From CAVUBL01 sp963739795 (lineage in GTDB: Bacteria; Acidobacteriota; Thermoanaerobaculia; Multivoradales; DATKCC01): a stretch of 64,000 nucleotides of DNA. Under the pieces are notes generated by a model. That model had not been told where the DNA came from. It worked only from the letters and a program-made list of their open reading frames with translations, and ran no database searches. Below are positions 16,092 to 23,704 of this stretch, one piece after another. How positions within the stretch are numbered: position 1 is the stretch's first letter; each line of letters begins with the position of its first letter. The position numbers and the translations under genes are program-made. The DNA is taken from positions 372,001-436,000 of the forward strand of contig CAVUBL010000021.1 of the NCBI GenBank assembly GCA_963739795.1, in the 5' to 3' direction.

Positions 16092-16549
16092 CGGTACCGC
16101 CTCTGGGCGAGGAACTGGCCGAGGGTCCAGGAGAGGAACATCACCAGGGCGCCGTCGGTGAGGCTGAAACGGGGGGCTCCGGCGAGCTCGAAGAGCTGGT
16201 AGCCGATGGCGAAGACCGCGCCCACCCCGAAGCCGAAGGCGAGGCCCTCGAGCTGGATCCGCCGCTGGAGCTCGTCGGCCTGGCGCAAGAAGCGCAGGTA
16301 AGCGAGGATCGCGGTCACTCCCAGCAGGCTGGGTGCTGCCGCGATCGCCCAGGCCGCTGCGCTCGGGAGACCCGGGAGGTGCTTCAAGGCGGAAGACGCG
16401 GCGATGAAGCTCACCGCCCAGGCGAGGGTCCAGAGGGCGAAGCGGTTGGAGTTGCGGCGGTCGGTCTCGGTCAGGGCACCGCCGCAGCTCGGAAGCCAGC
16501 GCCAGGCGCTTTTCACGGGTTCGTCGGTCGGAGTCGTCGTGCTAGTCAT
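16088..16549 (-). CDS. Four-helix membrane protein paired with XRE regulator
   Basis: The 153-residue protein has about four hydrophobic segments (FALWTLAWAVSFIAA, AAWAIAAAPSLLGVTAILAY, FGFGVGAVFAIGYQLF, DGALVMFLSWTLGQFL). A conserved QADELQRRIQLEGLAFGFG loop lies between the second and third. No enzymatic motif is seen. Such proteins occur in two-gene operons with YozG-like regulators; the function is unknown. The start at ATG 16549 has AGGAGG at ideal spacing and a near-consensus promoter upstream, so this gene leads the operon. Confidence 0.8.
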   Translation of the reverse strand: MTSTTTPTDEPVKSAWRWLPSCGGALTETDRRNSNRFALWTLAWAVSFIAASSALKHLPGLPSAAAWAIAAAPSLLGVTAILAYLRFLRQADELQRRIQLEGLAFGFGVGAVFAIGYQLFELAGAPRFSLTDGALVMFLSWTLGQFLAQRRYR

Positions 16550-16592
16550 GTCAACCTCCTCTGTCGGAATGTCGTACGTCCTTGACATCCAG

Positions 16593-16621
16593 AGTGTAGA
16601 GGGTCCCTGCTGGTCTGTCAA
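16593..16621 (-). promoter_or_regulatory. Near-consensus promoter of the membrane protein/XRE operon
   Basis: On the minus strand TTGACA (16616-16621) is followed after exactly 17 bp by TACACT (16593-16598). An inverted repeat ATGTC-N10-GACAT at 16569-16588 lies downstream of the expected start and could be the XRE operator. Confidence 0.7.
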
Positions 16622-17069
16622 GTGTCCTTTACGAGCTGGCCGACCCCACGAGGTCGGGACCGGCTCGCCAGGGCGGACCACGGCGTACCCGGGTCGGGAA
16701 TGGGGTCGGGCGACCTCTTCGACGGCGAACGGGCCGGCGAGAACGGCCTGGCGCCGGGTGGCGGGCTCGGTGGGTTCAGAGGAGGGAAGGGTGGAACGGG
16801 TACATTGCGTCTGGCTCGGCATGGAGTGCATACCTCCTTGCTGGGTCGGGCCCGGGCGAGCTCGTCCCTCGCTCGGGCCGTTTCAGTTCCGGCCCGCTGA
16901 CCCCTCCGACCGCTCGCGATGGGTGCGGAGAAGAGCGCGGCCCGCGACGGCCGTGCCCTCCGAGCCGCCCAAGCGCCGCCTCGGCTCAGAGCCCCCCGGT
17001 CCACCCCGCGCGCCGGCTCCCCCTTGCGCTTGGCGGCGGTCAGTCCAGAGGCGAGAGCAGCGGCTCGCT
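16622..17069. other. GC-rich non-coding block downstream of the TIR-like remnant
   Basis: I see no supported gene. Positions 16866-17060 are very GC-rich, with composition like the blocks at 553-1017 and 18330-18749. No clear alignment of more than a few short words to those blocks could be made by eye. It separates the lower-GC TIR-like remnant from the XRE operon. Confidence 0.4.
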
Positions 17070-18293
17070 TCAGCTCGCGTCACCGTCAGGAGGAAAACCG
17101 CCGAAGTCTGCAGGGCGCCTCTCCCCGGCTGCGTCAAAGAATTCCTCGAAGATTCTCAACAACACGCGCGTGACCTCTGTCTCGTCGAACGACTCAAGCC
17201 TCTCCCGATGCCAAATCTCTGGGGCGAGAACAGGTCTGAGCTGACGATCCGAATAGTTGCTTCCAGTCGCAAGATGGAAGCGAGAAACTCGACTGGCGCC
17301 TCCTTCGATCAAGAGAGGGGGTCCCAGGTTAAGATGCTCTTTGGCAATTATCAAGTAATGTGGCAATGCCTTCCGCAGCGCGGCCTCGACCTCGATCATC
17401 GGAAGCATTGGTACCTTGAAACCGTATAGCAGCGTAGCATCGACACCCCAAATCTCCCGGTTGCGGAAGACCTGACTGGAGGTAACCAGAAGCGAACCGT
17501 CACCCAGCTCCTCACGGGAATAGGTGATGCCACCGCGGCTGTTAATGCTCCAACTTGCGCCACCTCCAAAGGGATGTACAAGCGGTTCTATGTTAATTCC
17601 GCATGCGATGTCTTTAATCTCAGCTCGCGAGAGATTTGCGGCCGACTCGACCGGGATCACTCGAAGGTAGAGCAGTGGCCGGTTCCCGTAAGTCACCCGG
17701 TTGTTCTCGCGGTCCGTGAGTGGTTCGCCACTGTCGAAGTACTGAGCGCGGGTCTCCCTCCACTGCGTTTCCTCATGGCGTGGCTTGGGATGTTGAATCC
17801 GGTAGTGCTCGAGGCACGAGCGCAGAGCAGTCTTGAGATCTGCGACCAGGGTCTTCTTGGTTTGTTTCAGTTCCCGGGAGTCGACGTTCTCAGCGAGCCT
17901 ATAGAGAATGGGGCCAGCCTTGTGACGTAGATCGAAGGGCAGGGTTTCCCGGTTACCGTAGAACTCATTCATCACCATCAGGAACGAGCTATCGCCCAGG
18001 TGGCGGAGTGCGTACCCTAGCTCGATGCCAACGTTGGCGTTGATGAGCCATTTCCCTTCCTTGGTCTGGCCTACGGGCGTAACGTCGGCGACGAGAACAG
18101 CGCTGGCCTCGATCTTCTCCAGGATCGTCTGGGCAAGATCGGGTGAGCCCGGAACGCCCTTGCGGTCGTGATCCAGGTGGATCTCTGCGTGGTCCGGCTC
18201 CTCGGAGGAGCAGTCTTCTGCTGGCTCGGCTGCTTGATGGATGGTCCAGAACGAGTGGATGGCTTCTCGGCCTTCGGCATCTCCTGAAGGATT
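17070..18293 (-). pseudogene. TIR-like domain protein, N-terminally truncated
   Basis: In one frame from about 18293 the sequence reads EIHLDHDRKGVPGSPDLAQ, TILEKIEASAVLVADVTPVG, NANVGIELGYALRHLGDSSF and NEFYGNRETLPFDLRHKAGP. These are the hallmarks of a TIR-like nucleotide-processing domain (conserved VPGSPD, ADVT and ELGYA motifs) found on bacterial defence proteins. A further 220 residues follow without recognised motifs. No start codon is seen upstream of the domain, and a TAG lies in frame at 18291-18293, so the first strand and helix are missing. GC is clearly lower than in the flanks, indicating transfer. The expected role was NAD-consuming or nucleotide-sensing defence. Confidence 0.65.
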
Positions 18294-18749
18294 CTAGCCG
18301 GTGAAGGCCGGTGCAGCCGTGAGGTCGTGTGACTCGAAGTCTTCGGGCAGCTGAACCATGGCGAGGCGGGAGGCAGGGGCCGGGGGCTCCGAGCCGGCGC
18401 TCGGCGGATGCGCCCGCTCCCCCGAGGCCGGTCGTGGCGACGTCGACCGGAAGGCGAGGAGGTCGGAGATCTCTGGCGCCACCCGCAAGGCTCAGTGGCG
18501 CGGACAGGCTCTCGGCGCTGGCAGGGCACCGGCCGGGTCGGTCCCTCGATCCCGTTCGCAGTGCACCCCCGCCGAATGCGGGCTCAAAGAGCCGACGACC
18601 GGGCGGAGCCCCCGGCCCCTGCCGGGTTAAGCCGACCCCGACGAGCGAAGCCTCCCCCTCAAGCGCAACGGGTGCACAAACACGGCGGCCCGCCGGGCCG
18701 AAGCCTGGCGGGCCGGAGGTCGCCCGGGGCGGGGCCTTGACGATCTCGC
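18294..18749. other. GC-rich non-coding block upstream of the TIR-like remnant
   Basis: Open frames occur in all phases but none has a recognisable protein. It contains GGCCCGCC/GGCGGGCC near 18690-18716 as an 8-bp inverted repeat. It flanks the TIR-like remnant as the blocks at 0.6 and 1.9 kb flank the toxin cassette. Confidence 0.4.
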
Positions 18750-20090
18750 CTACGGCCAGATGCCGCGGGAGTCCGCCACGTGCGCGACGCGGCCGATCGC
18801 CACCATCAGGGCCGCGGTCCTGAGGTCAATCATCTCCAGGCCGGTCCCTTCCAGCGTCTCGAGGGACTCGTTGACCTCCTTCTGCTTGTCGATCACCGCG
18901 TCCGTCGCCCGCTCCATCCGCCGGTTCAGCTTGGCGTTGACCTCGTCCTCGTCCCACTGCTCGTACTCGTTGTTCTGCACCCACTCGAAGTAGCTCACCG
19001 TCACCCCGCCCGCGCTGGCGAGCACGTCCGGCAGCACCGGAATCCCCCGGGCGAAGAGCGCCCGGTCCGCGGCCGGCGTCGTCGGTCCATTGGCCGCCTC
19101 CGCGATGAAGCGCGCCCGGACGTTCTCCACGTTGTCGGCGCGGATCTGGTTCTCGAAGGCCGCGGGGATCAGGATGTCGCAGTCCGTGGCCAGGACGTCC
19201 TCGTTGGTCACCGTGCGGCTGCCGCGGAAGCCGACCACCGAGCCGGTGCGCTGCTTGTGCTCGATGACCGCGTCCGGGTCCAGTCCGTCGGCGGCGAAGA
19301 TGCCACCGCGCGAGTCGCTGACGGCGATCACCCGGGCCCCCTTCTGGGTGAAGAGCTGGGCCGCGATCGAGCCGGCGTTGCCGAAGCCCTGGATCGCCAC
19401 CGTCGCCCCCTCGACCGAGTCGAGCCCGGGCACGACCCCGCGCTCCAGGGCGCGGGCCGTGGCGAACAGACAGCCCCGGGCGGTCGCCTCCCGGCGTCCC
19501 AGCGAGCCGCCCATGTCCACGGGCTTGCCGGTGACCACCGGCAGGTTGTTCTTGCCCGGGTGCATCATCTCGTAGGTGTCGAAGAACCAGGCCATGGTGC
19601 CGGCGTTGGTGTTGACATCAGGTGCCGGAACGTCGGTGAAGGGGCCGATGTTGTCGCCCAGGGCGGTGATGAACCGGCGGGCGATCCGCCGCATCTCGGT
19701 CTCCGAGAGGCTCTTCGGATTGCAGATCACCCCCCCTTTTGCGCCGCCGAACGGCACGTCGACGACGGCGCACTTCCAGCTCATCCAGGAGGCCAGCGCG
19801 CGCACCTCGTCGAGGCTCACCTCGGGGTGGAAGCGGACGCCGCCCTTGCCCGGCCCGCGCACGTTGCTGTGCAGCACGCGGTAGCCCTGGAACAGGCTCA
19901 CCGTGCCATCGTCCTTCTCGATGGGGAAGTTGACGGTGATCGAGCGCATGGGCGTGCGCAGGAACTGGATCACGCCTCGATCGGCCTCGGGCATGTAGCT
20001 GACCGCTCGATCGAACTGGCTCTGGGCGATGCGGAAGGAATTGAGGTCTTCGGTGGGTGGGGCCTTGGGAGTCAACGCGGCCGTTGTCAT
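18750..20090 (-). CDS. gdhA: Glutamate dehydrogenase
   Basis: The 446-residue Glu/Leu/Phe/Val dehydrogenase interconverts glutamate and 2-oxoglutarate plus ammonium. The substrate-binding RGPGKGGVRFHPEV (78-91) and catalytic Lys118 in VPFGGAKGGV are present; the Rossmann loop is VAIQGFGNAGS. Length and motifs match hexameric catabolic-type GDH. Cofactor preference (NAD or NADP) is not clear by eye. A run of non-coding GC-rich sequence follows, and no partner gene is visible. Confidence 0.93.
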   Translation of the reverse strand: MTTAALTPKAPPTEDLNSFRIAQSQFDRAVSYMPEADRGVIQFLRTPMRSITVNFPIEKDDGTVSLFQGYRVLHSNVRGPGKGGVRFHPEVSLDEVRALASWMSWKCAVVDVPFGGAKGGVICNPKSLSETEMRRIARRFITALGDNIGPFTDVPAPDVNTNAGTMAWFFDTYEMMHPGKNNLPVVTGKPVDMGGSLGRREATARGCLFATARALERGVVPGLDSVEGATVAIQGFGNAGSIAAQLFTQKGARVIAVSDSRGGIFAADGLDPDAVIEHKQRTGSVVGFRGSRTVTNEDVLATDCDILIPAAFENQIRADNVENVRARFIAEAANGPTTPAADRALFARGIPVLPDVLASAGGVTVSYFEWVQNNEYEQWDEDEVNAKLNRRMERATDAVIDKQKEVNESLETLEGTGLEMIDLRTAALMVAIGRVAHVADSRGIWP

Positions 20091-20210
20091 CGCGTCTCCT
20101 TGGAGGTCGTCGTAGGTGGTGGACGGCGCCCCGCGGGGCGGGACGCCCCTCGCGCCGAGTGTACTCCCGAGCCTGTGCCCGGCCGCCGCCTGTTCGGGTG
20201 GCCCGTCGCC

Positions 20211-20603
20211 CTACCCGAGGCCGACCCCGACTTCGACCAGGTACCGCTCCTCGCCCACGACTGCCGGGTCGAGGGCGGCGTCGTACAGGCGCAGGCCGCC
20301 GAACAGGGAGAGCGCTTCGTGGCCTTCCGACCGCAGGCGCCGGGCGATCTCCCGGGCACCGGTCCCTTCGTCGTCGAAGAGGATCACCGTGCCCTCGCCG
20401 GGGGGCCGCCAGCTCGGCCCGCACTCGGTCCTGCTCCGGGCCACCGCGCCCCGGAAGGTGAGGCCCGAGGGGGCCGAGCGGATGTCGATGAGCAGCGGCG
20501 GCTCGCCGCCCTGAAGCCGCCGGAACAGGGCGTAAGGTGTGATCTCCACCTCCGGGTCGAGATCGACCGGGGGGAGAAAGACGCCGTCCGGAGGCTCGGC
20601 CAC
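20211..20603 (-). CDS. Rhodanese-fold protein lacking the catalytic cysteine
   Basis: The 130-residue protein resembles single-domain rhodaneses: EITPYALFRRLQGGEPPLLI followed by DIRSAPSGLTFRGAV, then the strand and loop TVILFDDEGTGAREIARRL. In active enzymes that loop begins with the persulfide-carrying Cys; here Asp occupies it, so sulfurtransferase activity is unlikely. Such inactive versions act as regulatory or binding modules (family knowledge). It lies 6 bp after the DUF1015 gene and is certainly co-transcribed with it. Confidence 0.75.
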   Translation of the reverse strand: MAEPPDGVFLPPVDLDPEVEITPYALFRRLQGGEPPLLIDIRSAPSGLTFRGAVARSRTECGPSWRPPGEGTVILFDDEGTGAREIARRLRSEGHEALSLFGGLRLYDAALDPAVVGEERYLVEVGVGLG

Positions 20604-20609
20604 CGACTC

Positions 20610-21887
20610 CTAGCCGATCCGTCCCCGGTGGTCGGCCCAGACCAGGCCGGAGACCACCTTGGGGAGGAAGCGCGTGGACTTGGGCGGCAGCATTTCGCCG
20701 CCGGCGATGGCGGCCGCGAAGTCCGCCGGGTCCATGGGCGGAAGCCAGAGCCCCACCGCCGCCTCGCCGGTCGAGACCATGCGCCACAGGACCTCCGGGT
20801 CCGAGCGGTAGAGGACGGTGCCGTCGGTCGCCGCCTCGTCGCCCAGGGAGAGGCCGGGGAAGAGCACCCCGTGGAGGAGGGCCACCGACAGGCGGCGCGC
20901 CCCGGGCGAGAGCGACGCCGCGGCGGGCGCCTCCGGGTCGAGGCGCCAGATCTCCGGTGCCCGGCCGGCCACGAGCACGCCGAGGGCGGGCTGCGGCGCG
21001 GCGGCGACGGCGGCGGCGAAGGCCCGGCCGTCGGCGACGTCCACCGGCTCGCGGGCGGCGGCGAGGGCACCCACGCCTGCAAAGCCCGGATCCTCCGCCA
21101 GGGCGCGGTGGATGGGATGGATCTCCAGGGCCGGGGAGGCCAGGCTGGTGATGACCGCCAGCTTGGTGGCGGCGGCGGGTGGGTGGCCGGAGCCGTCGAG
21201 TGGGCCGTCCAGGAGCCCCTCGGCCTCGGCGTAGCGCAGGGCCACCTTGTAGCGGTGGTGGCCGTCGGCGATGGCCGCGGGGTGCTCGGCGACGCACGCC
21301 CGGTAGCGCTCGATCCGGGCCGGGTCGCTCAGGCGGTACAGCTGGTGGCGATTGCCGAGCTCGTCGGTGTGGCGGACCAGGAGATCCGCTCCGGCGCCGT
21401 CGCCGGCCAGATCCTCGGCCAGTAGCCGGTCGAGCTCGCCCGAGTCCTCGGAGAGCAGGAGCGCCGGCTCCAGGTCCACTTCCATGGCCCGGAGCAGGGC
21501 GAGGCGGTCGGCCAGGGGCTTGGCCAGGGTCTCCTCGTGGGGCCGGATCACCCCGGTTTCCGGCCGCTCCAGGCCCACCACGGCGGTCACGCCGAGGCGC
21601 CGGCCGCCGTCGGGCAGGTCGATGGCGTACGGGTAGAGGGTCGGCCGCTCCGCCCGGGCGAGCACGCCCTCCCCGAGCCAGGCCGTGTGGAGTCGGGCGG
21701 CCTCCGGGTAGGGGTCTCCGGCGTCGCCGGGGACGGGCTTCGACAGCCACGCGAAGTGGTGGGGGTCGAGGGCGTGGAAGCGGGCGGCCGCCTCGTCGCC
21801 GATCTGGTCGTAAGGCGGGGCGGCGAGCCGGCCCGCGTCCCCGGAGCCCGGGGCGTAGGTGATGCCTTCGAACGCGTAAATCCTCAT
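20610..21887 (-). CDS. DUF1015-family protein
   Basis: The 425-residue protein has family hallmarks LAAPPYDQIGDEAAARF (about 21-37), IRPHEETLAKPLADRLAL and AIADGHHRYKVAL, followed near the C-terminus by LPPKSTRFLPKVVSGL. Family members are widespread, include HTH-annotated entries, and have no established activity; links to phosphoserine or serine metabolism have been suggested in other bacteria. The start at ATG 21887 is chosen because the family begins at FEGITYAP. It is the first gene of a two-gene operon with the rhodanese-like protein. Confidence 0.85.
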   Translation of the reverse strand: MRIYAFEGITYAPGSGDAGRLAAPPYDQIGDEAAARFHALDPHHFAWLSKPVPGDAGDPYPEAARLHTAWLGEGVLARAERPTLYPYAIDLPDGGRRLGVTAVVGLERPETGVIRPHEETLAKPLADRLALLRAMEVDLEPALLLSEDSGELDRLLAEDLAGDGAGADLLVRHTDELGNRHQLYRLSDPARIERYRACVAEHPAAIADGHHRYKVALRYAEAEGLLDGPLDGSGHPPAAATKLAVITSLASPALEIHPIHRALAEDPGFAGVGALAAAREPVDVADGRAFAAAVAAAPQPALGVLVAGRAPEIWRLDPEAPAAASLSPGARRLSVALLHGVLFPGLSLGDEAATDGTVLYRSDPEVLWRMVSTGEAAVGLWLPPMDPADFAAAIAGGEMLPPKSTRFLPKVVSGLVWADHRGRIG

Positions 21888-21994
21888 CGGTGCCCTCCGC
21901 AAACGGAGTGGGATTGTACCGGGTCCGGGACGGCTCGGCACAGCCAGGGGCACACCGGCGAGGCCGGGGCGGGTAGGCGCCGGCCGCGGGCAGC

Positions 21995-23038
21995 TCAGGG
22001 CAGTTGGAGCGGGTGGATGGGCAGCCCGCCGAGCTCGCCGCCGAGGGCGAGGAGGCCGGCCAGAGCGAGGAGGAGGACGAGCCAGAGGATGGCGGCCCAC
22101 AGGGTGGCCCTCTTCGCGCGCTCGGCCTCCCACCAACTGCGGGGCCGGATCCCCTGGAGGAGGAAGGTGACGACTCCGGCGAGATTGATCGAGACCAGGT
22201 TGCCGGCGGTCAGGAGGAACGCGCCCGTCGCCGCGTGGAAGTGGCCCGCGCCGAGGAGGAGCCCCGCCGCGACCAGGGGCGGCAGCAGGGCCACCGCCAC
22301 CATCACCCCGATGACCGCGCCGGCGAGCCCGCGGGTGAACGCCAGAGAGCCGGCGGCGCCCGCCGCCAGGGCGAGGATCAGGCTCTGGTAGTCGATGGCC
22401 GAGCGGTTGGCGAGAGCCGGGATCGCCGGGTCCACCGCGACCAGCATGCCGATCGCCACCGCGAGCGTCAGGGCGAGAGCGGAACCCGCGGCATTGGTGA
22501 GGGCCGCCTGCCAGGCGAGCTTGCGGTCCGCCAGGGTGGTCGCCAGCGCGAGGGCGACGTTCGGGCGCAGGAGGGGGGCGATCACCATGGCGCCGACGAT
22601 CACCGCCACGTCGTTTCGGAGCAGGCCGACGGCGGCGACCACCGCGGCGAGGCCGGCCATGGCCAAGAACGTCGGAGAGATCCGGAGCCCGTCGGTCACG
22701 TCGGCGTAGAGCTCCTCGCGGCTGATCCGGTCACGGGCGGGCTCTTCCGCGCCCTCGGCCTCGTCGTCGGGAAGCGGTTCCGGCTCCTCTTGGCGAGGGA
22801 GGACCGCTTGGGTCTGGAGCACCACGAGCCGAAAGCCCTCGTGGTCGCCGAAGCGCTCCTCCACGCGGTCCATGAGCGCTTCGGACTCCTCGACTGCCAC
22901 CAGGATGTCGGCGACCAGACGGCCGTCCTCGGTCCGCAGCAGGGCCACGGGGTCCGCGGCCTCGTCCTCGCGGACGAGGCTCTCGAGGGCGGGACGCTCG
23001 TCTTCGGGCACGATGATGCGGATCAGCCGAAGGGCCAT
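21995..23038 (-). CDS. DUF389 (TIGR00341-type) membrane protein
   Basis: The 347-residue protein has a soluble N-terminal domain of about 110 residues and then five or six membrane segments. The family motif NDVAVIVGAMVIAPLLRP is at about 143-160, and GVMVAVALLPPLVAAG follows further on. The family is conserved but functionally undefined (putative transporter). The acidic linker PRQEEPEPLPDDEAEGAEEP separates the domains. I chose ATG 23038 because MALRLIRIIVPED is the typical start. It is followed on the same strand by the DUF1015 gene after 107 bp. Confidence 0.87.
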   Translation of the reverse strand: MALRLIRIIVPEDERPALESLVREDEAADPVALLRTEDGRLVADILVAVEESEALMDRVEERFGDHEGFRLVVLQTQAVLPRQEEPEPLPDDEAEGAEEPARDRISREELYADVTDGLRISPTFLAMAGLAAVVAAVGLLRNDVAVIVGAMVIAPLLRPNVALALATTLADRKLAWQAALTNAAGSALALTLAVAIGMLVAVDPAIPALANRSAIDYQSLILALAAGAAGSLAFTRGLAGAVIGVMVAVALLPPLVAAGLLLGAGHFHAATGAFLLTAGNLVSINLAGVVTFLLQGIRPRSWWEAERAKRATLWAAILWLVLLLALAGLLALGGELGGLPIHPLQLP

Positions 23039-23069
23039 GGGGCAGGGGGCTTCGGAGACGTGCAGAGTA

Positions 23070-23318
23070 CTAGGCGGTACGGATTCGTGGGCTCTCCGCG
23101 GCGAGCCCCTCGAGCCGCCGCTCCAGATCCGGCGGCAAAGGCAACGGCAGGAAGGCGCTTTCCGGGTAGAGGTAGTCCTCACCGGAGTCGTCGATGACTC
23201 GAACGAAGCCTCGCGCCTCGGCGGCCTCGTCGGCCAGGCGCCGGTAGATCTTGAGGATCTGTAGATCCTCGGCGCCTTCGCTGGCGACGCAGATGAGGAG
23301 GTTGGAAGGGGTCGCCAT
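23070..23318 (-). CDS. Small conserved protein, second gene of a pair
   Basis: The 82-residue soluble protein runs NLLICVASEGAEDLQILKIY, RRLADEAAEARGFVRVIDDS and GEDYLYPESAFLPLPLP. It starts 2 bp after the preceding gene's stop, so the two are coupled. I recall similar pairs in many bacteria without assigned function. A toxin-antitoxin-like relationship is possible from size and coupling but no toxin motif is recognised. Confidence 0.65.
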   Translation of the reverse strand: MATPSNLLICVASEGAEDLQILKIYRRLADEAAEARGFVRVIDDSGEDYLYPESAFLPLPLPPDLERRLEGLAAESPRIRTA

Positions 23319-23320
23319 GA

Positions 23321-23554
23321 TCAGTCCAGGAAGCGCTTGATCTTCATCTTCTTGCGGCCGATGCCATGGGCTTCGTACCAGTGGATTTCGGCTCGTGCCA
23401 TCGTACCATCGGCCAATCTCACCAGCCCGATTCCCTTGAGCTTGCGCCAGCGTCCGGGTCCAAAGGCCTCCTCCAGCTCCGACAGCTGGCGGATGCCGGC
23501 GCCTTCGGCAATCTGCGAGATGGCCCCGATCTCGCCCATCAGATCGAAGTACAT
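23321..23554 (-). CDS. Small basic conserved protein, first gene of a pair
   Basis: The 77-residue protein has a highly conserved-looking C-terminus ARAEIHWYEAHGIGRKKMKI ending KRFLD, and an N-terminal MYFDLMGEIGAISQIAEG. The RWRKLKG and KKMKIKR clusters suggest nucleic-acid or ribosome binding. I believe this matches a common uncharacterised family in Proteobacteria and Acidobacteria. It is the first gene of a two-gene unit with 23070-23318. Confidence 0.7.
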   Translation of the reverse strand: MYFDLMGEIGAISQIAEGAGIRQLSELEEAFGPGRWRKLKGIGLVRLADGTMARAEIHWYEAHGIGRKKMKIKRFLD

Positions 23555-23704
23555 GCGCGGAGGGTAACAGGGCGGCTGGGGACCTCTCCCTTCCGCGAGA
23601 TCGGAGGCCTTCGATTCATGCTGGCGACACGACGTGATCGTCAGCGGCCACCTCGGCCTCGGGCTGTGGTTCTAACGGCCGGAGCGTTGTGGCGGGACGG
23701 TCAG

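Noticed and set aside
18780..21425. An 881-codon plus-strand frame opposite gdhA and DUF1015
   Set aside because: It is antisense to two clear genes and lacks any domain.
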